Part shown: positions 7,075 through 14,613 of the stretch, piece after piece
How positions within the stretch are numbered: position 1 is the first letter of the stretch
Layout: each line of letters begins with the position of its first letter
Assembly (NCBI RefSeq): GCF_025567165.1
Contig: NZ_JAOQKC010000018.1
Location: 1-64,000, forward strand
Direction of reading: 5' to 3'
Length of the DNA stretch: 64,000 bases
Source of the DNA: Laedolimicola ammoniilytica
Lineage (GTDB): Bacteria; Bacillota; Clostridia; Lachnospirales; Lachnospiraceae
Program-made: the position numbers and the translations under genes
Notes under the pieces: generated by a model
Told to the model about the DNA's origin: nothing
Database searches by the model: none
Seen by the model: only the letters and a program-made list of their open reading frames with translations

Positions 7075-7767
7075 ATGATTTATTCACATGAAGTCGAGAT
7101 GATGTGTCCGGTAGCACAGGGCGTACACCATGGCGCCGCTCCGATCCCGGAAGAAGCAAAATGGGTACAGGCGAAGGAAGTTAAAGATATTTCCGGCTTT
7201 ACACACGGCATTGGCTGGTGTGCACCGCAGCAGGGAGCATGTAAGCTGACCCTGAACGTAAAGGAAGGCGTGATCCAGGAGGCTCTGGTTGAGACTATCG
7301 GATGTTCTGGTATGACTCATTCCGCAGCGATGGCGTCCGAGATCCTGCCGGGTTTGACCGTACTGGAGGCTCTGAACACAGACCTTGTATGTGATGCTAT
7401 CAATACCGCTATGCGTGAGCTGTTCCTGCAGATCGTATACGGACGTTCCCAGTCCGCATTCTCCGAGGACGGACTTGCAGTAGGCGCAGGCCTTGAGGAC
7501 CTTGGAAAGGGACTTCGCTCTCAGGTAGGTACCATGTACGGTACTCTGAAAAAGGGACCCCGCTACCTGGAGATGGCAGAGGGTTATGTAACAGGTATCG
7601 CTCTGGATGCAGAGGATCAGATCATCGGCTACCAGTTCGTTTCTCTTGGAAAGATGACAGACTTTATCAAGAAGGGTGATGACCCGAACACTGCATGGGA
7701 AAAGGCGAAAGGTCAGTATGGCCGTGTAGCAGATGCGGTTAAGATCATTGACCCGCGTAAAGAGTAA
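7075..7767 (+). CDS. Iron-sulfur cluster scaffold-like protein (NifU/IscU-like)
   Basis: 230 residues. The N-terminal half resembles the IscU/NifU scaffold fold, with cysteines in WCAPQQGACKLTL and IGCSGMTHS that could bind a cluster. The C-terminal half is unlike classical IscU. ATG 7075 follows GAAAGGAGTTTTAAA at good spacing; upstream in-frame codons lack a ribosome site. It is 19 bases before a GGGtGRT gene, a pairing I associate with Clostridia, and codon choice (GTA, GCA, CGT) matches ribosomal genes, which suggests high expression. A small hairpin (GCGACA 7012-7017 with TGTCGC 7040-7045) sits in the leader. The cluster role is inference. Confidence 0.75.
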   Translation: MIYSHEVEMMCPVAQGVHHGAAPIPEEAKWVQAKEVKDISGFTHGIGWCAPQQGACKLTLNVKEGVIQEALVETIGCSGMTHSAAMASEILPGLTVLEALNTDLVCDAINTAMRELFLQIVYGRSQSAFSEDGLAVGAGLEDLGKGLRSQVGTMYGTLKKGPRYLEMAEGYVTGIALDAEDQIIGYQFVSLGKMTDFIKKGDDPNTAWEKAKGQYGRVADAVKIIDPRKE

Positions 7768-7786
7768 TCGAGGAGGTAGATGAAAA

Positions 7787-8797
7787 ATGGCATTATTTGA
7801 ATCATATGAAAGACGTATTGATAAGATTAACGCTGTTCTGAACAGCTATGGCATCGCTTCCATCGAGGAAGCAGAGAAGATCACCAAGGATGCTGGTCTG
7901 GACGTATACAATCAGATCAAGGGCATTCAGCCGATCTGTTTTGAGAACGCTTGCTGGGCATACATCGTAGGCGCAGCTATCGCAATCAAGAAGAACTGCC
8001 GCAAGGCAGCAGACGCTGCAGCAGCCATCGGAGAGGGCCTTCAGGCTTTCTGTATTCCGGGTTCTGTAGCAGATACACGTAAGGTAGGTCTGGGACATGG
8101 TAACCTGGGCAAGATGCTTCTGGAAGAGGAGACCGAGTGCTTCGCATTCCTGGCAGGCCATGAGTCCTTCGCAGCAGCAGAGGGCGCTATCGGTATCGCA
8201 GAGAAGGCAAACAAGGTTCGTCAGAAGCCGCTGCGTGTTATCCTGAACGGTCTTGGAAAGGACGCTGCTCAGATCATCGCAAGAATCAACGGATTTACAT
8301 ACGTTGAGACGGAGTACGATCCGTACACCAACGAGGTTAAGGAAGTATTCCGCAAGGCTTACTCCGAGGGACTTCGCGCAAAGGTTAACTGCTACGGCGC
8401 AAACAGCGTTCCGGAAGGCGTAGCTATCATGTGGAAGGAGAACGTAGACGTATCCATCACAGGTAACTCTACCAACCCGACCCGTTTCCAGCATCCGGTA
8501 GCAGGTACCTACAAGAAAGAGCGTCTTGAGGCTGGTAAGAAGTACTTCTCCGTAGCATCCGGCGGTGGTACAGGACGTACTCTGCATCCGGACAACATGG
8601 CAGCAGGACCGGCTTCCTACGGAATGACCGATACTCTGGGCCGTATGCACTCCGACGCACAGTTTGCAGGATCTTCTTCCGTTCCGGCTCACGTAGAGAT
8701 GATGGGTCTGATCGGTGCAGGAAACAACCCGATGGTTGGTATGACTGTAGCAGTAGCAGTAGCTGTTCAGGAAGCAGCAGACGCTGGCAAGTTCTAA
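7787..8797 (+). CDS. GGGtGRT family protein
   Basis: 336 residues carrying the signature ASGGGTGRTLHPDNMAAG near residue 257-274, which names the GGGtGRT family. The function of this family is not established. The protein is soluble, with no signal peptide and few cysteines, and has Gly/Ala-rich segments and glycine loops that could bind a nucleotide or cofactor. It follows the scaffold-like gene by 19 bases with an AGGAGG site and ends at a strong terminator, so the two form a two-gene operon. Codon use is that of a very highly expressed gene. A joint Fe-S or cofactor role with its partner is only a guess. Confidence 0.85.
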   Translation: MALFESYERRIDKINAVLNSYGIASIEEAEKITKDAGLDVYNQIKGIQPICFENACWAYIVGAAIAIKKNCRKAADAAAAIGEGLQAFCIPGSVADTRKVGLGHGNLGKMLLEEETECFAFLAGHESFAAAEGAIGIAEKANKVRQKPLRVILNGLGKDAAQIIARINGFTYVETEYDPYTNEVKEVFRKAYSEGLRAKVNCYGANSVPEGVAIMWKENVDVSITGNSTNPTRFQHPVAGTYKKERLEAGKKYFSVASGGGTGRTLHPDNMAAGPASYGMTDTLGRMHSDAQFAGSSSVPAHVEMMGLIGAGNNPMVGMTVAVAVAVQEAADAGKF

Positions 8798-8826
8798 ATA
8801 TAAGCCGAATAACGACAGATAAAGTA

Positions 8827-8868
8827 AGAAGGCACTCACCGGAGAGTTTTGGTGGGTGCCTTCTTTTT
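8827..8868 (+). terminator. Terminator after the GGGtGRT gene
   Basis: A 14-bp stem (AGAAGGCACTCACC with GGTGGGTGCCTTCT) with a 10-base loop and a T tract. Confidence 0.9.
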
Positions 8869-8935
8869 GCTCTACAGGAAATACTGTGTTACATGAAAGT
8901 ACGAAATCTATAATTCCTATATATAAAATAGTGTA

Positions 8936-8964
8936 TTGACAAAAAAACAATCCTATGATAAAGT
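8936..8964 (+). promoter_or_regulatory. Promoter upstream of the cyclase operon
   Basis: TTGACA, 17 bases, TAAAGT. A TATAAT at 8968-8973 is near but wrongly spaced from this -35. The transcript would start near 8970 and carry a leader of about 100 bases. Confidence 0.5.
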
Positions 8965-8998
8965 CACTATAATGAATCAAAGTTGTACAGTGAAAAAT

Positions 8999-9053
8999 AA
9001 AGTCAATGGAGACCTAAAATATAAAGTAAGTGGGTCTTGTATTGACTTTTTTT
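8999..9053 (+). promoter_or_regulatory. Terminator-like attenuator in the cyclase leader
   Basis: AAAGTCAAT (8999-9007) pairs with ATTGACTTT (9041-9049), and inside it AGACC (9010-9014) pairs with GGTCT (9033-9037). Seven T follow, then an AAAGGAGG site and the ATG at 9074. A complete terminator between promoter and gene implies regulated read-through, by a ligand, protein or RNA I cannot identify. Confidence 0.6.
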
Positions 9054-9073
9054 AATTAAAGGAGGATAATATT

Positions 9074-9844
9074 ATGGCAAACCTTAAATTATGGGATTTT
9101 GTAAAAGAAGTAAAAGGGACAGGTTACAAATGGGTAGACCTGACGCATGAGCTGAGCCCAGAGACTCCGCACTGGTACGGCTTCAAGCCGCTGGAAGGCA
9201 AGCTTCTTTTCGACTACAGAGAGGGCACCCCGGACGACATGATGGCGCCCATGAGATGTATCCAGTACAGCGTAGCCAGCCAGTATGGAACTCACGTAGA
9301 CGTACCCCTTCATTTCTGGGGCGATGGCCGCGACATGAGCAAGATTACCGTAAAAGAGCTGGTATATCCTCTGGTAGTGGTAGATAAGTCTAAGGAGTGC
9401 GCGGAAAACCCGGAATTCACCATGACCGTAGCCGATCTGGAAAAATGGGAGAGCGAGAACGGTAAGATTCCGGAGGGCGCATTCGTAGCGTTCCGTTCCG
9501 ACTGGTATAAGAAATCCAATCTGGATAATCCGGACGAGAACGGCAATCCCCATTACCCGGGCTGGAGCGTGGATGCCATTAAATGGCTGGTGGAGGAGCG
9601 CAACATCGGCGCCATTGGACATGAGCCGGCAGATACCGATCCCAGCTACGTGACCACCAGAGAGGACGCGTATCCGTATCCGGGCGAGCAGTACATTCTG
9701 GAGACCGACCGCATCCAGATCGAGGTTATGAGAAATTTCGACCAGGTACCGGCTGTGGGAGCCATGATCGTATGCGCGTTCCCGAAGCTGAAGGATGGCA
9801 CAGGCTTCTCCGCAAGATGCTTCGCAATCTGCCCCGAAGACTAA
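9074..9844 (+). CDS. Cyclase family protein (kynurenine formamidase-like fold)
   Basis: 256 residues of the cyclase/arylformamidase superfamily, metal-dependent amide or ester hydrolases. The metal motif is G72-T-H74-x-D76-x-P78-x-H80 in YGTHVDVPLHF; a histidine usually present just before it is replaced by Q70. The segment around IGHEPADTDP may supply further ligands. The AAAGGAGG site decides the start. It is 19 bases upstream of a CMD-like gene and behind a terminator-like leader. The substrate is unknown; kynurenine formamidase should not be assumed because no other tryptophan-degradation gene is nearby. The window holds a second, shorter member at 48018. Confidence 0.85.
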   Translation: MANLKLWDFVKEVKGTGYKWVDLTHELSPETPHWYGFKPLEGKLLFDYREGTPDDMMAPMRCIQYSVASQYGTHVDVPLHFWGDGRDMSKITVKELVYPLVVVDKSKECAENPEFTMTVADLEKWESENGKIPEGAFVAFRSDWYKKSNLDNPDENGNPHYPGWSVDAIKWLVEERNIGAIGHEPADTDPSYVTTREDAYPYPGEQYILETDRIQIEVMRNFDQVPAVGAMIVCAFPKLKDGTGFSARCFAICPED

Positions 9845-9863
9845 AATCAGGAGGACATAGAAT

Positions 9864-10469
9864 ATGTTGGAATTTGACGAGCAGCTTTCAAGACTGCAGA
9901 AACCGGACCGCGAGGAGATGACAGACGAGGAATACGCTGTCTTCAATAAAAATGTAGAAGTTATGGAGAAGAACTGGGGCTTCATCAACAACCTGTTCAA
10001 GATTCTTCCCCTGAACGCCAAGGAGTACATCGGATTCCTGAATTTCAAGAATTCCCTGTACAATGACACCTGCTATCTGACAGACGCGCAGAAGGAGATG
10101 ATCGGCGTAGTCGTATCTTCTTATAACTGCTGCTGCTATTGCCTGACCACCCATGGCGATAACCTTCGCGGTATGTGGAAGAATGCCCGTCTGGTAGACA
10201 AGATTTCCTATAATTATCGTTCCGCTAAGGATGAGCTGTCCAAAGAGGACTATGCGCTCTGCGAGTACGCATGGTACGTAACCGCACATCCCCGCGACAT
10301 TGATCAGGAGCAGGTGAATAAGCTCCGTGAAGCGGGCTTTGATGATCATCAGATTCTGGAGGCAGCTTTCGTGGCAGGCTTCTTCAACTACACGAACCGT
10401 TGGGTCAGCACCATCGCACCAGTTCCGAATCCGGGTCATTACAGCCACAACCGTAATTTTGAAGATTAA
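9864..10469 (+). CDS. Carboxymuconolactone decarboxylase/AhpD-like protein
   Basis: 201 residues of the AhpD-like superfamily, close to the 'peroxidase-related enzyme' type. The redox motif C90-x2-C93-x3-H97 lies in YNCCCYCLTTHG, with an extra cysteine at 89. The fold is all-helical, as the sequence suggests. Related proteins act as thiol peroxidases, decarboxylases or isomerases. It is translated from a GGAGGACATAGAAT site directly after the cyclase gene and ends at a bidirectional terminator. The pair probably acts on one substrate, perhaps a ring or lactone compound, but nothing here identifies it. Confidence 0.85.
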   Translation: MLEFDEQLSRLQKPDREEMTDEEYAVFNKNVEVMEKNWGFINNLFKILPLNAKEYIGFLNFKNSLYNDTCYLTDAQKEMIGVVVSSYNCCCYCLTTHGDNLRGMWKNARLVDKISYNYRSAKDELSKEDYALCEYAWYVTAHPRDIDQEQVNKLREAGFDDHQILEAAFVAGFFNYTNRWVSTIAPVPNPGHYSHNRNFED

Positions 10470-10478
10470 TCCTTACAT

Positions 10479-10512
10479 AAAAATAAGACCGAATCCCTTC
10501 GGTCTTATTTTT
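10479..10512. terminator. Bidirectional terminator between convergent genes
   Basis: A perfect 15-bp stem (AAAAATAAGACCGAA with TTCGGTCTTATTTTT) around TCCC. T runs lie on both strands, so it serves the CMD-like gene and the alarmone synthetase. Confidence 0.92.
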
Positions 10513-10517
10513 ATGCG

Positions 10518-11267
10518 TTACAGTTCTCGGTTATTCAGCGGAATCGTCAGCTTTTTCAGCTTGTCCATATTGGTCTGAGGCAGGGCGTTACCGGGATATA
10601 TCTTATCCTTGATAGCCTGCATCCGCCTGTCGGTCTGGGCAATGATATCAGCGCAGTCCTTCAGCTCCGCAGAGAGCTCGTCCACATTTTCCACATCATC
10701 GATATCCTGCTTGTACTTGAGCTGATGATCGACGCTGGCCCAGAAGTCCATGGCGATGGTCCGGATTTGCACCTCCACCCGCATATTTTTCTTCTGATTG
10801 GAAAAGAAGACCGGGATCTCGATAATCAGGTGCAGGCTGCGGTAGCCGTTGTCCTTGGGGTGCTCGATATAATCCTTCTTTTTAATTAAAGTAATATCAT
10901 CCTGGCGCAGCAGCATATCCGCCACGGTATAGATGTCATCGATAAAAGAACAGATAACGCGGACGCCTGCCACATCGTTCAGATTCTTCTCTACAGATTC
11001 CACGCTGACGGGCACGCCGTACCGGTGTAGCTTTTCCACGATACTCAAGGGCTTCTTCACCCTTGAGGTGATGAATTCGATGGGGTTACGCTGGTGGTGG
11101 ATGCTCAGTTCATCATTCAGCACCTCCAGCTTGGTCCGCATCTCGCGGATGGCGCAGCTGTACATCATCATCAGCTCCTGAAATTCAAAAGCCTGATTGA
11201 CAAAATAGGTCTGTATATCCGGAATATCCGTGGTATCGAGAAAGGTTTTCTGTAATTCGTTTTCCAT
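10518..11267 (-). CDS. relQ: Small alarmone synthetase (GTP pyrophosphokinase, RelQ/YjbM-like)
   Basis: 249 residues with a single RelA/SpoT synthetase domain and no hydrolase, TGS or ACT domain. Seen motifs are RVKKPLSIVEKL, DVAGVRVICSFIDDIY, the G-loop region DNGYRSLHLII, and VEVQIRTIAMDFWASVDHQL. It transfers pyrophosphate from ATP to GTP or GDP, making (p)ppGpp in the cytoplasm. Length is somewhat above the usual 210-230 because of extra N-terminal residues. It ends at the shared terminator and starts 18 bases before the AraC-type gene's stop on the same strand's upstream side, so the two may be cotranscribed. Clear assignment; RelP versus RelQ subtype is less certain. Confidence 0.9.
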   Translation of the reverse strand: MENELQKTFLDTTDIPDIQTYFVNQAFEFQELMMMYSCAIREMRTKLEVLNDELSIHHQRNPIEFITSRVKKPLSIVEKLHRYGVPVSVESVEKNLNDVAGVRVICSFIDDIYTVADMLLRQDDITLIKKKDYIEHPKDNGYRSLHLIIEIPVFFSNQKKNMRVEVQIRTIAMDFWASVDHQLKYKQDIDDVENVDELSAELKDCADIIAQTDRRMQAIKDKIYPGNALPQTNMDKLKKLTIPLNNREL

Positions 11268-11284
11268 GACAATTCTCCATTTCG

Positions 11285-12328
11285 TTATTTTCCGCGTGCC
11301 TGGGCACGATACTTTGAAGGACTTAAGCCTGTAGTTTCAGCAAATTTCTTATAAAAAAATCCCTTATTGCGATATCCAATCAGCCACATGATTTCCTCAA
11401 CATTCAGGTTGGAAGATTCCAACAGCAGTTTTGCGCGTTCGACACGCAGAAAAACCAGATATTCCGAATAGGTTTTCCCGGTTTGTTTTTTGATGAGGTT
11501 ATTAAAATAATTGGGCTGAAAATGAAAATTTTCAGTTAGAGCATGCATGTGGACAGAAGAAAGATTATTTTTCATATACTCGCTGACAGCTTCAAACAAT
11601 TTTTCTTCGTAAATGGCATTTTCTTGACGGGAAAAACTGTATTGATAGCCTGAGGAAAGGCTGTCCATAAGGCGGATGAGGTAGCCTTTACTGATGTCCA
11701 TGTAGCCGGGGCGTTTATTTCGGATTTCTGAAATAATATGGAACAGGGAATCCTGAATAGAATCCAGCTGTTCGAGTTTTATCGGGGTAAATTTCAGATA
11801 ATGCTGTCGATCACTGTACATCATAATATTTTTGCGCAGAAATTTCTGCAGGGGCGAAATGCTGACATTGCCGAGAAAAGCCTCATTAAATACATCCCGG
11901 TCGATGCAGATATTCACCAGAAGACATTCGGAGTCCCGGATGGACTCCCGGTGGTAGGCCATGGAATTGATAAAACAGATTTCGTTTTCTGTAAAGGAGG
12001 CAATTTCTCCTTCGATTTCCACGGTCAGATATCCGGATACAATATAGCGCAGTTCAATATAGTCAGAATAGTAGCTGACAAGCTCAGTGTCTCCCAGATC
12101 CAGATGTACCGGATGCTCGTGGGAAAAAAAGAGATTGGTCAGATGCCCCTGATGGAATTTCTGATAGGAAATGCATAAATCCTGTGTGATTTTGTGGAAA
12201 TCCTTTCCGTCACGGATAACAGAAATAAAATCAAAATCCATATCGCAGGCATTGAGCTGCTCATAAGTCATTTTTAAATGGTGCTCCGGAGCAATGGGAA
12301 TCCGGTAAAGTTCTTCGGCAAGTTGCAT
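11285..12328 (-). CDS. AraC family transcriptional regulator
   Basis: 347 residues. The N-terminal two thirds hold an AraC-type cupin sensor (about 60-150), and the C-terminal about 100 residues carry two helix-turn-helix units, with the family segment IMWLIGYRNKGFFYKKFAETTGLSPSKYR (key: GY, FF, F, G, P-x-x-Y/R). ATG 12328 is chosen because GAGAGGACG precedes it; the frame is open further upstream but into AT-rich non-coding DNA. It is divergent from the glycoside operon beginning at 12518 and is the likely activator of that operon, responding to its sugar or aglycone. Confidence 0.88.
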   Translation of the reverse strand: MQLAEELYRIPIAPEHHLKMTYEQLNACDMDFDFISVIRDGKDFHKITQDLCISYQKFHQGHLTNLFFSHEHPVHLDLGDTELVSYYSDYIELRYIVSGYLTVEIEGEIASFTENEICFINSMAYHRESIRDSECLLVNICIDRDVFNEAFLGNVSISPLQKFLRKNIMMYSDRQHYLKFTPIKLEQLDSIQDSLFHIISEIRNKRPGYMDISKGYLIRLMDSLSSGYQYSFSRQENAIYEEKLFEAVSEYMKNNLSSVHMHALTENFHFQPNYFNNLIKKQTGKTYSEYLVFLRVERAKLLLESSNLNVEEIMWLIGYRNKGFFYKKFAETTGLSPSKYRAQARGK

Positions 12329-12431
12329 ATCGACGTCCTCTCGCCTCTTTTTTATCAGTATAGCACGAAAAGCAGAAGAATGAAAGTGGAGAATAAAATA
12401 CGGGAAAAACAGGATGAATGCAATAGGTAAC

Positions 12432-12471
12432 TTTTTCGAGAAAAACTGTGTAGAATACGTAATCGAAAAAC
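12432..12471 (+). promoter_or_regulatory. Candidate AraC-regulated control region
   Basis: Two direct repeats, TCGAGAAAAAC (12436-12446) and TCGAAAAAC (12463-12471), lie about 27 bases apart, flanking a -10-like TAGAAT (12451-12456) with no good -35. That fits an activator-dependent promoter for the operon. Low certainty. Confidence 0.35.
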
Positions 12472-12517
12472 AAAAAGAAGGTGGTAAAATAAAGGAAAAC
12501 AAGGAGGGATGAGAAAA

Positions 12518-13237
12518 GTGAAAATTACAGAGCACCTTTTCCAAATCAGTGGGGTGCAATATGGAACAAATTCTAATATATATGCCATACAGACGGAAGA
12601 AGGGCTTGTCCTGATAGACTGTGGATATCAGGAGGAACAGTGGAAGAAGATGCTTAGCTGTATGGAAAAGTGGAATCTTGATCCGATGAATATTAAAACC
12701 GTATTTCTGACCCATTCCCATTTCGATCATGCAGGAAATGTCTGGAGGATGAATCAGTTGGGAGCGGATGTGCTTGCCAGCGCGGAAGATGCAGAAAAAA
12801 TAGAACATGGAAATCCGGAGATGGAACAGCTTTTCGGGTCACCATGGAAATGTGGCAGGATAACAAGGACGATACGGGAAGGCGACAGCTTTACATTTGG
12901 AGGACAGGTAGAAATCAATGTGCTGGAAACGCCGGGACACAGCAAAGGCTCTCTTTCCTTTCTGATTTCTGTAGATGGGATTCGGGCTTTGTGTACGGGG
13001 GATCTGTTCTTTGTGAAACCCTGGCCGCCGGAAGACAAGGTGGATGTGGAGCTTGGCTATATGGGAGGATGGGACTTCGATATGAAAGCATATCAAAATT
13101 CCCTGAGACGCCTGCGGAATGTGAAAGCGGATATCTTCCTGCCGGGGCACTACTATTTTTACAGAGGAGCCGATGTACACAGCCTGTTTGAGATGGCCTG
13201 CGAAAAGGAAGAAAGGGGAAAACATGTCGGAGCGTGA
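12518..13237 (+). CDS. Metallo-beta-lactamase-fold hydrolase
   Basis: 239 residues of the MBL superfamily. The metal motif THSHFDHAG is at about 65-73 (H66, H68, D70, H71), followed by TPGHSKG, CTGD and the final LPGH histidine. GTG 12518 is preferred to ATG 12509, because AAGGAGG ends at 12507 and would be too close to the latter. It is the first gene of the operon regulated by the divergent AraC gene. Substrates of such enzymes are varied (lactones, thioesters, glyoxalase adducts). In this glycoside operon hydrolysis of a lactone or ester on the sugar or aglycone is a reasonable guess only. Confidence 0.85.
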   Translation: MKITEHLFQISGVQYGTNSNIYAIQTEEGLVLIDCGYQEEQWKKMLSCMEKWNLDPMNIKTVFLTHSHFDHAGNVWRMNQLGADVLASAEDAEKIEHGNPEMEQLFGSPWKCGRITRTIREGDSFTFGGQVEINVLETPGHSKGSLSFLISVDGIRALCTGDLFFVKPWPPEDKVDVELGYMGGWDFDMKAYQNSLRRLRNVKADIFLPGHYYFYRGADVHSLFEMACEKEERGKHVGA

Positions 13238-13895
13238 ACGAAAGGAAGCACTTCTTAGAAAATTAAATAAGTTGGAAGCATACCATGAAATTCAGAACGA
13301 AATGGGAAGACTGACAGCGGCTTTCAATTTCCATCAGAGAGAAGCGGTTGCAGAACATTTTGCATGGGAAATGGAAGATGTATCCGTGGAGTATGCGGAC
13401 GAAGGCCGATTCGAAGGAAAAAAGGCAGTGGAAGCGGTACTGGATATGCTTCTCGGTAAACCGGCAGAGCCTGGAGAAATGTTGGATATGCAGCTGACAA
13501 CGCCGATGATTGAGGTGGCAGACGACCTGCGGACAGCGAAATGTGTCTGGTGGTGTCCGGGAGCCGGGGCGTGGAAGAATGAAGAAGGAGCTCACGCCAT
13601 CTGGGTCTGGGGTCAGGTTGCTGCAGACTTTATCTTTACAGAAAAAAGAGAATGGAAGGTCTGGCACCTGCATTATTTCCGCTTTATCAAATGTGCGTAT
13701 GAAAAGGGATGGGTGGAAGATACCAGCATGATTCATCGTGCGAATACCGCAATGCATCCGGAATCGTTGCCTGGAACCTATCATAATCCCTATTCGCCGC
13801 TCAGCGTCCGGGAAGGTATTCCGGCAATGCCCCTGCCTTATCAGACTTATCGGAAAGAAGACAGGTATTGGGAACTGAGCCGGGACAAGCGGTAG
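13224..13895 (+). CDS. NTF2-like (SnoaL-type) protein 1
   Basis: 223 residues. The middle (about 12-150) has the pattern of the NTF2/SnoaL cone fold: an N-terminal helix, EYADEGRFEG, then strands with TTPMIEVADDLRTAKCVWW and WHLHYFRF. SnoaL-like proteins are small-molecule cyclases, dehydratases, isomerases or hydrolases without a fixed motif. The gene overlaps the lactamase-fold gene by 14 bases, so it is translationally coupled. A second relative follows 12 bases after its stop. The C-terminal tail rich in His, Pro and Tyr is unusual. The substrate is not predictable. Confidence 0.75.
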   Translation: MSERERKEALLRKLNKLEAYHEIQNEMGRLTAAFNFHQREAVAEHFAWEMEDVSVEYADEGRFEGKKAVEAVLDMLLGKPAEPGEMLDMQLTTPMIEVADDLRTAKCVWWCPGAGAWKNEEGAHAIWVWGQVAADFIFTEKREWKVWHLHYFRFIKCAYEKGWVEDTSMIHRANTAMHPESLPGTYHNPYSPLSVREGIPAMPLPYQTYRKEDRYWELSRDKR

Positions 13896-13907
13896 AGAGA
13901 AAGCCTT

Positions 13908-14570
13908 ATGTACTGGACGATGGAAAAAATCGATGTGCTGACAGAGGAAGAGCTTTCGGAAATTGAGAGACGAACCGAGCGACTGATGTCTATCTGGAAA
14001 ATACAGAATCTGCGGGGAAATGCGGCAATTTTTCATGATGATCAGCATATTGGAGAACAAAGAAGAGAACTGAATGCATTGAAGCATCCGTCGGTGGATG
14101 TGGAAGGTCTGATGGCATTCCGACAAAAAGCAGTGGTGGACTCTCTGACAGGCAACATGTTGGTTCATCCGCTAACTACACCGGTCATTGAAGTGGATGA
14201 AAACAACAGGAGGGCCAGGAGCGTGTGGTGGTCCATGGGAGTTGAAGGCTTGTCAAAGCATCGGGAGGAGCCTGTGGCCATTGTGTCTCTGGGAATGGTT
14301 CCCGGCGTGGAGATTGTGGAAGACGGTGCATGGAAAATCCTCTGGGGAGTTTGGCAGCGGACGACCAAGAATGAATATCATGCAGGCTGGGTGAAAAGCA
14401 TGATTCCGACCAATACCAGGCCGGAATTGACGCCGGAGGAGGATCGGGCAGGCTTTGGCAGATATGCTTATCAGGAAAACGAGGTGCGTCAGGCGATACC
14501 GCAGCCACCAAAGAAAGATACTTGGGAAAAATATCCCGATGAGATGGATAAAACCTGGCTGGAGGGTTGA
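13908..14570 (+). CDS. NTF2-like (SnoaL-type) protein 2
   Basis: 220 residues, a diverged relative of the preceding protein: LTTPVIEVDENNRRARSVWWS lines up with the LTTPMIEVADDLRTAKCVWW stretch there, and both have a following W-rich strand and an extended polar C-terminus. It looks like a gene duplicate that now differs in the pocket. The ribosome site is weak (AGAGAAAG), with ATG 13920 as an alternative start. Two paralogous NTF2-like proteins may form a heteromer or act on successive intermediates. Function unknown. Confidence 0.72.
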   Translation: MYWTMEKIDVLTEEELSEIERRTERLMSIWKIQNLRGNAAIFHDDQHIGEQRRELNALKHPSVDVEGLMAFRQKAVVDSLTGNMLVHPLTTPVIEVDENNRRARSVWWSMGVEGLSKHREEPVAIVSLGMVPGVEIVEDGAWKILWGVWQRTTKNEYHAGWVKSMIPTNTRPELTPEEDRAGFGRYAYQENEVRQAIPQPPKKDTWEKYPDEMDKTWLEG

Positions 14571-14613
14571 AAAATCCGGAAAAAAGTGAAATGATAGAAA
14601 AAGGAGAAAAGCT

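Noticed and set aside
7802..8980. 392-codon open frame opposite the GGGtGRT gene
   Set aside because: The strong codon bias of the real gene leaves the opposite frame free of stops; the product is rich in Cys, Ser and Val in a pattern that is not protein-like, and it would cross the terminator.
9074..9844. Calling the cyclase a kynurenine formamidase
   Set aside because: The leading histidine of the metal motif is replaced and no tryptophan-degradation gene is near, so only the family name is safe.
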